This document shows, piece by piece, positions 26,822 through 34,802 of a stretch of DNA of 64,000 nt; the stretch's first letter is position 1, and each line of letters opens with the position of its first letter. This DNA is from an uncultured Paracoccaceae bacterium (GTDB lineage Bacteria > Pseudomonadota > Alphaproteobacteria > Rhodobacterales > Rhodobacteraceae), in contig CANMDE010000003.1 of the NCBI GenBank assembly GCA_947496535.1, positions 248,001-312,000 of the forward strand, in the 5' to 3' direction. The position numbers and the translations under genes were made by a program. The notes beneath the pieces were generated by a model that was given only the letters and a program-made list of their open reading frames with translations, did not search any database and was not told the DNA's origin.

Positions 26822-27246
26822 AACACCTCCGCTGCAGCTGGGTGTTGCTGCAAAAAGCCCCGCAGATCGTTCACCCGTTTAGAATTCAGCGACACATAGA
26901 CAAAGCCCATATTCGTCCGCTCTGTCACCATATCACCGGGATACGGCAGATAGGACAGTTCGCGTGATCCAAATGATGGCGAGGCCGTGCCGACTTGCCA
27001 TTCGGTGGTCAGTTGAACATCCACCAGCTTCATCTTGGGGCCACCTTCTGGTGCGTCGATTTCCAGCGGCACACCGGCGAGGCGCAGATAAGACATTTTG
27101 TCTTTCGCCGCGACAAAACCGTCGATGAATTGGGCGGTCAGAACCTGTAGTTCCTCTGCCTTGTCTGCGTCTGGCATATGGCTGTGCAGATGGTCGCCAT
27201 GTGCATGGTTGTGGCCGATATGGCCGTTCACGATATCATGTGGCAT
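26818..27246 (-). CDS. Histidine-rich protein of the guanidine operon, candidate nickel chaperone
   Basis: 142 aa from MPHDIVNG (ATG 27246); an ATG at 27276 gives 152 aa. Eight histidines fall in the first 23 residues (GHIGHNHAHGDHLHSH), a pattern seen in nickel and zinc storage or delivery proteins. The remainder, about 110 residues with no cysteine, is a mixed alpha/beta domain I do not recognise (VQLTTEWQVGTASPSFGSREL, MGFVYVSLNSKRVNDLRGF). It overlaps the hydrolase gene by 11 bp. Since guanidine hydrolases need Ni and cyanobacterial ones use HypA/HypB-like chaperones, a nickel-delivery role is a reasonable hypothesis. Confidence 0.75.
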   Translation of the reverse strand: MPHDIVNGHIGHNHAHGDHLHSHMPDADKAEELQVLTAQFIDGFVAAKDKMSYLRLAGVPLEIDAPEGGPKMKLVDVQLTTEWQVGTASPSFGSRELSYLPYPGDMVTERTNMGFVYVSLNSKRVNDLRGFLQQHPAAAEVL

Positions 27247-28480
27247 TGGACCACCGCTTTCCTTCAAATTCGCCATGGGGGATTTCGACGGGCTTATCTA
27301 TGTGCCGCTTATGCGCGCCCATCTTGCCAGAGGCGACCAGCGATCCCAGCACATCGACGATGACACGTGTGCCCATCAGGGCTGTGATTTCGGACTGGTC
27401 ATAGGGTGGTGCCACCTCCACCAGCTCCATTCCGCAAATCCCTTCCGCGGCAACCATTGAGGCCAGCTTCAGCGCCTCACGCGGCAAGAACCCACCCGGT
27501 TCGGGCCAGCCGGTGCCGGGCACAAAGCCGCAATCGATACTATCGATGTCGAAGGACATATAGACCATGTCGACCCCGTCCCATGCCATCTCCAACGCCA
27601 TCTCGGCCGTCTTCTCGACACCCATCTTTTCCATGTCGCCCATCGTTATGATGTTCGTTTCACGATCCCGCGCGACCTTCACTGCATCACGTGGCACCTG
27701 CCAGCCGCCAATACCGACCTGCACGAGGTTCTTGGCCGGCACATTGGGCAGGTTGGTGGAATGGAACCACGGGGTTGTGTGCATCCTCTCGTCCAGGTCC
27801 TTTTCCTGAATATCTGCATGACGGTCGAAGTGGACGATCCCGATTTTCTTCGATGTGCATTCGGCAATGCCTCTTACACACGGGAACCCGATGGAGTGAT
27901 CCCCGCCAATCATGATCGGCAGCGAACCAGAAGACGCCACATGACTGACCGCGCGGCTGATTTGATCAAAGGTCTTTTCGATATTGGCGGGGATCGTGAA
28001 GACATCGCCTGCGTCGCAAAGCGTCATCTGCTCACGCAGGTCCACCGCCATTTCGTAGTTGTAAGGTGTGTAAAGCGCGCTGATCTTGCGCACGCCTTGC
28101 GGGCCAAAGCGTGTTCCCGCACGGTAGGTTGTCCCACCGTCAAAAGGGATGCCCAATACCGTCGCATCGTAGTCCTTCACCTCGGTGACGTCCTCGGCAT
28201 AGGGCGCTTTGAGGAAGGTGTTGATCCCGGCATAATGCGGCAACTCTCCGCGTGCGAAGGTGGGGATCGATTTGTCGTCGATACTGTCTGCCCCGGTCAG
28301 CCCCATCCGCAGTGCCCATTGCTTTTCCTGCGCCCAGCCGCTGCCGGGAATGTCAGCCTCGGCCTGCATGGCTTTCCAGCCGCGCAGCTTGGTCAGGTCG
28401 GGATGGTGGAAACGCTTCGCTTGATGCCGGTAATCAGCGGGGTGATGCGACCGGGACCGGTCACGTGGAAAGCAGAACAT
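27236..28480 (-). CDS. gdmH: Arginase-family hydrolase, probable Ni-dependent guanidine hydrolase
   Basis: 414 aa from ATG 28480, preceded by CAGGAGGAT. The ureohydrolase fold begins near residue 105 (ATVLGIPFDGGTTYRAG) after an N-terminal extension of roughly 75 residues longer than agmatinases. Metal ligands: His 195 (GGDHS), Asp 219/His 221/Asp 223 (FDRHAD), Asp 311/313 (SFDID). GTGWPEPGG has Trp 325 where agmatinases usually have Thr. The guanidine-I riboswitch and importer in the same operon, with the long N-terminus, point to guanidine rather than agmatine: guanidine to urea plus ammonia. Automatic pipelines would call it agmatinase. Confidence 0.85.
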   Translation of the reverse strand: MFCFPRDRSRSHHPADYRHQAKRFHHPDLTKLRGWKAMQAEADIPGSGWAQEKQWALRMGLTGADSIDDKSIPTFARGELPHYAGINTFLKAPYAEDVTEVKDYDATVLGIPFDGGTTYRAGTRFGPQGVRKISALYTPYNYEMAVDLREQMTLCDAGDVFTIPANIEKTFDQISRAVSHVASSGSLPIMIGGDHSIGFPCVRGIAECTSKKIGIVHFDRHADIQEKDLDERMHTTPWFHSTNLPNVPAKNLVQVGIGGWQVPRDAVKVARDRETNIITMGDMEKMGVEKTAEMALEMAWDGVDMVYMSFDIDSIDCGFVPGTGWPEPGGFLPREALKLASMVAAEGICGMELVEVAPPYDQSEITALMGTRVIVDVLGSLVASGKMGAHKRHIDKPVEIPHGEFEGKRWSNAT

Positions 28481-29228
28481 GGGTATCCTCCTGAAGGGTT
28501 TGGAATGGGATGCCGCCGTCGCGGGCGTCAAAGTCGTAGGTGATCGTGGCCCCGTAGGCGTTCGGGTCATGCGGGTCCCAGCGGGGTTTGTCGAAGACGA
28601 GCACGCGGTCGCCCAGCTTGAACGCCTCTTCCAGATCATGAGTGACCATGAAGACGGTCATGCCGGTCTCTTCCCGCAGGTCTTGCAGAAAATCATGCAT
28701 AGACAGGCGCGTGCCGGGGTCGAGCGCACCGAAGGGTTCATCGAGCAGCAACACGCGGGGCTTGGCCGCCAGCGCCTGCCCAATGGCAAGACGTTGCTGC
28801 ATACCACCTGAAAGGGTGGCGGGATACTGGTCGGCCACGTGATCCAGTCCGCAACGGGCAAGTGTTTCGTCCGCCCGGTCGCGCGCGGCCTTACGCTCTG
28901 CCCCAAAGAGCCGTCCCCATCGCGTCCGAAAACATTCGCCCGCCACCACATTTTCGCGAACCGTCAGATGCGGGAAGACAGAATAGCGTTGGAAAACGAT
29001 CCCGCGCTCCAGTCCCGGCTCTTGCGCGGGCAGCGCCCCATCAATGCGGACTTCGCCGCGCTTGGGACGCTCCTGCGCGAGCAGCAGGCGCAGGAATGTC
29101 GATTTCCCACAACCCGACGCACCCACGATGGAGATAAACTCACCCTCATCCACCAGCACATTAATCCGTTCAATAATCGGGCGGCGGCCGTAGCTCTGGA
29201 AAACATCCGTGACGGTGACAAAGCTCAT
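28461..29228 (-). CDS. ABC importer ATPase of the guanidine operon (nitrate/taurine type)
   Basis: 255 aa from ATG 29228, which overlaps the permease stop as ATGA. Walker A GASGCGKST, Q-loop VFQRYSVFPHLTV, signature LSGGMQQRLAIGQAL, Walker B VLLLDEPFGALDP, switch His in MVTHDLEEAF. Belongs to the SsuB/TauB/NrtD class. It overlaps the hydrolase gene by 20 bp. Predicted to energise guanidine uptake together with the adjacent permease and binding protein. Confidence 0.9.
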   Translation of the reverse strand: MSFVTVTDVFQSYGRRPIIERINVLVDEGEFISIVGASGCGKSTFLRLLLAQERPKRGEVRIDGALPAQEPGLERGIVFQRYSVFPHLTVRENVVAGECFRTRWGRLFGAERKAARDRADETLARCGLDHVADQYPATLSGGMQQRLAIGQALAAKPRVLLLDEPFGALDPGTRLSMHDFLQDLREETGMTVFMVTHDLEEAFKLGDRVLVFDKPRWDPHDPNAYGATITYDFDARDGGIPFQTLQEDTHVLLST

Positions 29229-30037
29229 AATCCGTCCTCCGCCCATGGGAAGAACCGGCGCGATGTCCAGCGCAGCGACCAATCGATCAGAAACGCCAGC
29301 AGCGTGATCCAGATGACGTAGGTCAATATCACGTCCATGGCGAGGAAGCGGCGCACAAGAAAGATGCGGTAGCCAAGTCCGAGTTCCGACGCAATGGCTT
29401 CCGCTGCGATCAGGAACAGCCATGCGGGGCCCAACGACAAACGCACCGCCTGAATGAGGTGTGGCATTACCTGTGGCAACGCGACGCGAACGGCGATGAC
29501 CCAGCTGGACGCACCCAGGGTCTGGGCCTTGACCAGCAATTCCTGTGGGACTTCCAACACCCGTTGGCTGAGATCACGAATGATGAAAGGCAGCGTACCG
29601 ACGACGATCAGCACGACCTTGGACAACTCACCCAGCCCGAAGATGATGAACAGGATTGGCAGTAGCGCCAGCGGCGGGATCATCGACAAAACCGCCACGA
29701 ATTGCGCCAGAAAGCTGCGGACGAGCGGCAGCAAGCCGATCAGCAGCCCAAAAATCAATCCAATAGACGCCGATATCCCGATCCCCATCCCCAGCCGCTT
29801 CAAACTGGCCCATGTGTCATGCCAGAACAGCACCCGTCCGCTGCGCCGGTCCGGTTCGGTCATCAGACGCAGTGCCGTCTCACCAATGGTCGATGGCGCG
29901 GGGAGCAACTTGTCCGATGGGTTCTCCGTCAGCCGTATGTCGGACCCGATCGCGTAAGCGATGAACACTGCTGCAAAAGGCAACAAGGCCAGAAAAACGG
30001 CCAGTGGGCGGCCCGGTTTGATGTTGATGAGGCGCAT
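29225..30037 (-). CDS. ABC importer permease of the guanidine operon
   Basis: 270 aa with six hydrophobic segments. The coupling motif ASSWVIAVRVALPQVMPHL is typical of the SsuC/TauC permease family and contacts the ATPase. An N-terminal helix is followed by a periplasmic stretch (RLTENPSDKLLPAP) before the transport core. It lies 38 bp behind the binding-protein gene and is translationally coupled to the ATPase. Annotated relatives are often called putative urea permeases. Confidence 0.9.
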   Translation of the reverse strand: MRLINIKPGRPLAVFLALLPFAAVFIAYAIGSDIRLTENPSDKLLPAPSTIGETALRLMTEPDRRSGRVLFWHDTWASLKRLGMGIGISASIGLIFGLLIGLLPLVRSFLAQFVAVLSMIPPLALLPILFIIFGLGELSKVVLIVVGTLPFIIRDLSQRVLEVPQELLVKAQTLGASSWVIAVRVALPQVMPHLIQAVRLSLGPAWLFLIAAEAIASELGLGYRIFLVRRFLAMDVILTYVIWITLLAFLIDWSLRWTSRRFFPWAEDGL

Positions 30038-30075
30038 GGGATTGTCAGGGGCGCAAAACCACCCCCTCCATTAGC

Positions 30076-31122
30076 TCAAAGGCTGCCGTCTGCGGCCATC
30101 TGCATGTAGGTCGTGTCGTATCGGAAGGTCACATTATTCGCGTCACCGGTGACGGACCCATCCGGATATTCCACCCCAACGAAATCAGCCGATGGCGCGC
30201 CTTCGCCCAATATGCCCTTGTCGAACAGGAACTCCGCGACGCTGACCATTGTGGCCGGCAACTCCGCGCTGGCTGTGAAGTCAACTGCGGTAGCAGGATC
30301 ATAGAACATCTCGGTCGAGGCCAGCTGCGCATTGTAGCCAGCCAGATCGGTACCCGAGGCTTCGGCCATCGCCGTCAGCACTTCTTCATCGCCAGCCGCC
30401 ATGAGACCCATCACCTCGTACCACGCACCGGTCAGAGCCTTGCCGAAATCGGGGTTGGCTTCCAGTGTTTGCGTATTCACGACCATCAGGTCGATGATCT
30501 CACCCGGAATGTTGGAACTGTCGAACAACTTGGCCGCGGAAGGGTCCTCCAGAATGGTAGAAACCAGCGGGTTCCATGTAACGACCGCTTCAACCTCGTC
30601 AGTCGAAAACGCGGCGATCATATCCGCGTCGGAAGTGTTGATGACACTGTCCAGATCGGCCTCTGACAGGCCCACACTATCGAGACCACGCGCCAGCAGG
30701 TAATGTGATACAGACAGTTCCACCAGGTTGACAGGTTTGCCAGCAAGGCTGGCCAAGTCGCCATCACCTTTGACGATGATGGCGTCATTGCCATCGGAAT
30801 AGTCACCCACGATCAATGCCGTCGTATCCACACCGCCGCCTGCGGGGATCGAAAGCGTGTCCATGTTGGTCGCCGACACGCCATCAAACTGGCCCGCAGT
30901 GTATTGGTTGATCGACTCGACATAATCGTTGATCTGCACGATCTCGACATCAATGCCATATTTGTCGGCCCATTTGTCCATGATCCCGCTGTCTTCCAGA
31001 TAGCCCCAGGGCATCCAGCCGACATAAATGGACCAAGCCACTCTGAATTCAGTTCTCTCCTGAGCGTTCAAGCCGGAAGCAAGGCACAAGGCAATGGCAG
31101 TTGTCGCGATAAATGTTTTCAT
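30076..31122 (-). CDS. Periplasmic binding protein of the guanidine operon (putative urea type)
   Basis: 348 aa. Sec signal peptide of about 20 residues (ending GLNA), then FRVAWSIYVGWMPWGYLEDSG, the opening of the binding-protein family often labelled putative urea ABC transporter. Aromatic and acidic residues there (Trp, Tyr, Glu/Asp) suit a small cationic ligand such as guanidinium. First gene after the riboswitch, and its translation or transcription is presumably controlled by it. Ligand identity is inferred from the riboswitch and the hydrolase. Confidence 0.88.
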   Translation of the reverse strand: MKTFIATTAIALCLASGLNAQERTEFRVAWSIYVGWMPWGYLEDSGIMDKWADKYGIDVEIVQINDYVESINQYTAGQFDGVSATNMDTLSIPAGGGVDTTALIVGDYSDGNDAIIVKGDGDLASLAGKPVNLVELSVSHYLLARGLDSVGLSEADLDSVINTSDADMIAAFSTDEVEAVVTWNPLVSTILEDPSAAKLFDSSNIPGEIIDLMVVNTQTLEANPDFGKALTGAWYEVMGLMAAGDEEVLTAMAEASGTDLAGYNAQLASTEMFYDPATAVDFTASAELPATMVSVAEFLFDKGILGEGAPSADFVGVEYPDGSVTGDANNVTFRYDTTYMQMAADGSL

Positions 31123-31152
31123 CTTCGGTCCCCATTTATTTTCACCAATGGA

Positions 31153-31189
31153 TTGACCGCTTGGAGGGCGTGAGCGGAGCGCGGGTCAA
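31153..31189 (-). promoter_or_regulatory. Candidate expression-platform hairpin of the guanidine riboswitch
   Basis: TTGACCCGC and GCGGTCAA pair (8 bp with one bulged C) around a loop that holds CCCTCC, the segment complementary to the aptamer's 3' GGGAGG. The alternative pairings cannot both form. There is no T-run after the stem, so control of translation or of RNA accessibility is likelier than simple termination. Confidence 0.45.
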
Positions 31190-31193
31190 ACCA

Positions 31194-31307
31194 GCGCAGT
31201 AGCCTCCCGGGATTTTGCCCCGCCGTGTACCGCCCGGTCTGTTGCCGAACGGCGATATCTCTCGGACCAGTCACGTTCAAAACGCCGGAACCCTAGATAT
31301 CCTGCGC
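31194..31307 (-). promoter_or_regulatory. Guanidine-I (ykkC) riboswitch
   Basis: On the minus strand, in order: P1 arm GCGCAG (31307-31302), CTAGGGTTCCGG (31296-31285), CTGGTCCGAGAG (31270-31259), ACACGGCGGGG (31228-31218), CCCGGGAGG (31211-31203) and P1 closing arm CTGCGC (31199-31194). These are the conserved blocks of the ykkC/guanidine-I aptamer in the right order and spacing. It lies 71 bp upstream of the binding-protein start. Downstream, CCCTCC (31168-31163) could pair with the aptamer's GGGAGG, giving a switching element. Confidence 0.93.
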
Positions 31308-31715
31308 CTTGAAGCGAAACTGAGGAATGGGAAACGATCAAGGAATGGTTCGGCGACTTGTGGGGCATATCCCAGTTCGCACAACAATTTGGCCATCTCT
31401 GCTCTGAATGATCATTTTGACGTCACTGCTGTGCTGCTGTGGGCCAAAATTCTCGTCTTGGATTGTATGGTTGCCCTTCCTCTCGTGGTTAATGCCGGCC
31501 GCGTAGTACGCTGGAATAGAGTTTACGGCGAGACAGCCATCAGTTGCGGCGCAGCGAAATTCCGCTCTGCGGTCGTCCATCCAGTTCGCAGCAAACGGCT
31601 GTGCTGAGCCCATACCTCCTGAATGCAGCAACTTGCCTAGATGTCCGCTTTCGGCCTACCATTTGAGTAACTGAGCCAATCCTCCGCAAAGAACCTCACG
31701 GAAACAAAGGTCATT
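31308..31715. other. Gene-free interval upstream of the riboswitch
   Basis: 408 bp between the riboswitch and the plus-strand flavoprotein gene. It should contain the promoters of both divergent units, but no convincing -35/-10 pair stands out. Short open frames on both strands lack ribosome-binding sites. No repeats or mobile-element ends seen. Confidence 0.4.
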
Positions 31716-32369
31716 ATGACAAACAGATCAATTCTTAACCCCGAATATCTTGTTCACAGCGAGAGTGATCTGAGGGCGTCATTTTCGGCAACGCACGACA
31801 TCGCGATCAAAAAATGCTTGAGCTATGTCGATGAGCATGCGCGTACCTTTATCGAACGGTCACCTTTTGTCTGCATTGGCACTCAGTCGAACGACGGCAG
31901 AGCAGATGTAAGCCCGCGAGGAGACCCTAGCGGCTTTGTAAAGATTTTGGATGAAAGGACACTTTTGATCCCTGATAGGCCGGGAAACAACCGGCTAGAC
32001 ACGCTTTCAAACGTCCTCACAAATCCCAAAGTGGGCCTTCTTTTTCTTATCCCCGGTTTTGATGACACTATGCGGGTCAACGGTACAGCAGAGCTTACAC
32101 GCGATCCTGAGCTGCTTTCCACCATGGCGGTGAACGAACGCGTTCCAAGCATTGCCATTGTTGTGCATGTTGAGGAAGTGTTCATTCACTGTGCGAAAGC
32201 TCTGCGACGCTCTAGGCTCTGGGACGCGGAACAACACCAAGACAGATCAGAGGTGCCGTCCCTGATGAAGATCATCCTGGAACAGACAGACGGTGCGCCC
32301 TCTGACCCGGAGGAGCAAAAGAAACTAGACGATGGTCTTGAAGAGGAATACCGCCAGACGATGTACTAG
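31716..32369 (+). CDS. Pyridoxamine 5'-phosphate oxidase-family FMN-binding protein
   Basis: 217 aa. Split-barrel flavoprotein of the MSMEG_1061-like group: FVCIGTQSNDGRADVSPRGDPSGFVKI and LLIPDRPGNNRLDTLSNVLTNPKVGLLFLIPGF are its hallmark. These bind FMN and reduce unknown substrates. No signal peptide. Codons are more A/T-rich than neighbours. It stands alone, divergent from the guanidine operon. Confidence 0.85.
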   Translation: MTNRSILNPEYLVHSESDLRASFSATHDIAIKKCLSYVDEHARTFIERSPFVCIGTQSNDGRADVSPRGDPSGFVKILDERTLLIPDRPGNNRLDTLSNVLTNPKVGLLFLIPGFDDTMRVNGTAELTRDPELLSTMAVNERVPSIAIVVHVEEVFIHCAKALRRSRLWDAEQHQDRSEVPSLMKIILEQTDGAPSDPEEQKKLDDGLEEEYRQTMY

Positions 32370-32747
32370 GGGTGACGTTTTCGACTTGGCGAAGCGCTAC
32401 GTCGCTTATTGGACATTGGCGCAGCTCTCGCGGATAAACACTTCATTCCCCACAACTGACCTGTACCGGCACACATTCAATGGTAGCTTTCCGTAAAAAG
32501 CGCCAAGATGATATGCACAACTAACGGGGGTTTGACACTTAAAATACGAATTACACTTCAACCAAAACAGACATTTGATCTAGGTCAACGCCGGGCGGCG
32601 CAAAAGCAAACAATCTCAGTTAATCGCTAAAGCCAAAACTGCCATGATCGTTCATTTTGGCTTCTTGGTCGCGTGAGCATTCCATTTGAATGAAACATAT
32701 TACAGATGGGTTGCTACATTATCGAAGAATAAGTCTGAGAGCCGCAG
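32370..32747. other. Gene-free interval containing an FNR box
   Basis: 378 bp upstream of the carboxylate-amine ligase gene. Besides the FNR box at 32575-32588 it has a 9-bp perfect hairpin AAGCCAAAA / TTTTGGCTT (32630-32663) with no T-run. No protein-coding frame can be supported. Confidence 0.5.
32575..32588 (+). promoter_or_regulatory. FnrL/FNR-type binding site
   Basis: TTGATCTAGGTCAA matches the FNR consensus TTGATnnnnATCAA with one half-site variation (GTCAA) common in Rhodobacteraceae FnrL targets. It suggests control by oxygen limitation. The next plus-strand gene starts 160 bp downstream. Confidence 0.65.
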
Positions 32748-33881
32748 ATGCACAAAACAGTTCCATCCTTCACCATTGGCATCGAGGAAGAGTATCTGGT
32801 CGTCGATGCGGAGACGCTCGACCTTGTTTCGACGCCGGATGCGCTTATGCAGCAATGCGTCGATGCGCTTGGTAAAAAGGTCAGTCCGGAATTTCTGCAA
32901 TGCCAGATTGAAGTCGGAACAGGCGTCAGTAAAACGGCTGCCGATGCGCGTCAGGATCTGGCCCATCTGCGGCGGACGGTGAAGCAGCTTTGCAATGAAC
33001 ACGGGCTGGAACCGCTTGCTGTCTCCACGCACCCCTTTGCGGATTGGCACAAACAGCACTTCACCGACAAGGAACGCTATCGCACGCTGGAAAGAGACCT
33101 CGCCGGCGTTGCCCGCCGGATGTTGATCAGCGGTATGCACGTCCATGTTGGGGTTGAGGATGATGATCTGCGGATCGATCTGCTCAACCAGTTTCCCTAT
33201 TTCCTGCCGCACTTGTTGGCGTTGTCCACCTCCTCACCCTTTTGGGAGGGGAGAGAAACAGGTCTGCAATCCTACCGGTTGACGGTATTTGACAACCTGC
33301 CACGCACCGGCCTGCCGCCCGCATTTGCCAGCTTTGCCGAATACGAGCGGTCCATCCAGACCATCATCAACTCGCAAGCGATTGAGGATGCGACCAAGGT
33401 CTGGTGGGATCTGCGCCCATCTTCGCGATTTCCCACCGTGGAGTCGCGCATCTGCGACGTCTGCCCGCTCCTTGATCACGCGATTTCCATTGCTGCACTG
33501 ACCCAAAGTATCTTCCGGATGCTCTACACGCTGCGTCGTGAAAACAAGCGTTGGCGGCAATATGATCAATTCCTGATCGAAGAAAACCGGTGGCGGGCGC
33601 AACGCTATGGCCCGGAGGAAGGGCTGATCGATTTCGGGATTGGTGAAGTGGTGCAATTCGACCAGCTTACCCGCGAACTGGTCGATATGGTTGCACCCCA
33701 TGCAGAAGCCTTGGGGTGTCTCGCAGAAGTCGAAGGAGTTTTTGATATCCTTGAGTGTGGGACAAGCGCGCAGCGCCAGATTGCTGCCTTTCGTTCCGCA
33801 AAGGAACATGGTGCCGAAGATGGCGAAGCCGCAAAAGAGGTCGTGCGGTCGCTGATCACCGAATTCAGCGATGGGCTTTGA
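32748..33881 (+). CDS. Carboxylate-amine ligase, YbdK/GCS2 family
   Basis: 377 aa. Opens with [13 protein letters not shown], the family's ATP/Mg motif (Glu-Glu-Glu), followed by [22 protein letters not shown] and [13 protein letters not shown]. It belongs to the glutamate-cysteine ligase 2 superfamily; YbdK of E. coli has weak gamma-glutamylcysteine ligase activity, but the physiological substrate is unclear. Preceded by an FNR-box region. Confidence 0.88.
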   Translation: MHKTVPSFTIGIEEEYLVVDAETLDLVSTPDALMQQCVDALGKKVSPEFLQCQIEVGTGVSKTAADARQDLAHLRRTVKQLCNEHGLEPLAVSTHPFADWHKQHFTDKERYRTLERDLAGVARRMLISGMHVHVGVEDDDLRIDLLNQFPYFLPHLLALSTSSPFWEGRETGLQSYRLTVFDNLPRTGLPPAFASFAEYERSIQTIINSQAIEDATKVWWDLRPSSRFPTVESRICDVCPLLDHAISIAALTQSIFRMLYTLRRENKRWRQYDQFLIEENRWRAQRYGPEEGLIDFGIGEVVQFDQLTRELVDMVAPHAEALGCLAEVEGVFDILECGTSAQRQIAAFRSAKEHGAEDGEAAKEVVRSLITEFSDGL

Positions 33882-34002
33882 TTTGCCTCACGCCAGCTGT
33901 TGATCAATCCCGCATTGCAAGGCACACAAGAGGGCGACCGGTCCGGCCTTGGCCACAACCGGGCCAATAGTTCCATCCGCACCAAGCCAGGAAAGTCCGC
34001 CC

Positions 34003-34791
34003 ATGCCCTTCACCATTGCCACCTGGAATATCAACTCCGTCCGGCTCCGCGAAGAGATCGTCGTCAAGCTTATGCGGGATGAAGCGCCGGACGTCATCTG
34101 CCTTCAGGAATGCAAAAGCCCGGTCGATAAAATCCCGACGGAGCAGTTTCAGGCCATGGGTTACACATACATGGCTGCGCGTGGGCAAAAGGGGTACAAC
34201 GGCGTTGCCATCCTTTCAAAAATCCCGATGGAAGAAGCCGGGGCAGAGGATTTCGCGGGGCTCGGCCATGCCCGCCATATCGCAGCCAAGCTTGAAAACG
34301 GCGTGACCATCCACAATCACTACGTCCCCGCCGGTGGCGATGTCGCAGATCGGGAAGTGAACGAAAAATTCGGCCAGAAGCTCGATTATCTCACGGATAT
34401 GCGCGATGCTTTCCATGCGGATAGACCGGAAAAGTCCATCCTTGTGGGCGATCTGAACATTGCCCCACGCGAAGACGATGTGTGGAGCCATAAGCAGCTG
34501 CTCAAGGTGGTCAGCCACACGCCGATTGAAGTCGACCATTTCGGGCAAGTGATGGATGCCGGTGGCTGGTCGGACGTGACACGCAACGACATTCCCGAAG
34601 GCCAGCTTTATAGCTGGTGGTCATACCGCGCCCGTGACTGGGATGCCGCCGATAAAGGCCGCCGACTGGATCATATCTGGGCCACCCCGGACATCAAAAA
34701 CGCCGCCCATTCCAGCCGCGTGATGCGCGACGCGCGGGGCTGGGAAAAGCCCAGTGACCATGCGCCGGTTTTTGCCACCTTCGACCTATAG
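34003..34791 (+). CDS. xthA: Exodeoxyribonuclease III
   Basis: 262 aa from ATG 34003 with AGGAAA about 10 nt upstream; the extension to 33949 is rejected. AP endonuclease/3'-5' exonuclease of base-excision repair. Motifs: ATWNINSVR, CLQECKSP, Tyr-containing KGYNGVAI, GDLNIAP, RLDHIWATP and SDHAPV, which supply all metal and catalytic residues of the EEP fold. It is followed 11 bp later by a dehydrogenase gene, possibly co-transcribed. Confidence 0.93.
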   Translation: MPFTIATWNINSVRLREEIVVKLMRDEAPDVICLQECKSPVDKIPTEQFQAMGYTYMAARGQKGYNGVAILSKIPMEEAGAEDFAGLGHARHIAAKLENGVTIHNHYVPAGGDVADREVNEKFGQKLDYLTDMRDAFHADRPEKSILVGDLNIAPREDDVWSHKQLLKVVSHTPIEVDHFGQVMDAGGWSDVTRNDIPEGQLYSWWSYRARDWDAADKGRRLDHIWATPDIKNAAHSSRVMRDARGWEKPSDHAPVFATFDL

Positions 34792-34802
34792 GAGAGGCCA
34801 CC

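Noticed and set aside
26530..26823. 97-codon plus-strand frame
   Set aside because: Antisense to the 55-residue protein gene, with no start signals; a shadow frame.
27236..28480. Agmatinase (speB) as the name of the arginase-family gene
   Set aside because: The riboswitch, linked importer, long N-terminus and GTGWPE motif fit guanidine hydrolase better; agmatine use has no contextual support.
30076..31122. Urea-specific transporter label for the binding protein
   Set aside because: Based only on family naming; the adjacent guanidine-I riboswitch indicates guanidine.
32630..32663. Hairpin AAGCCAAAA/TTTTGGCTT as a terminator
   Set aside because: Sixteen-nt loop and no T-run; it lies upstream of, not after, a gene.
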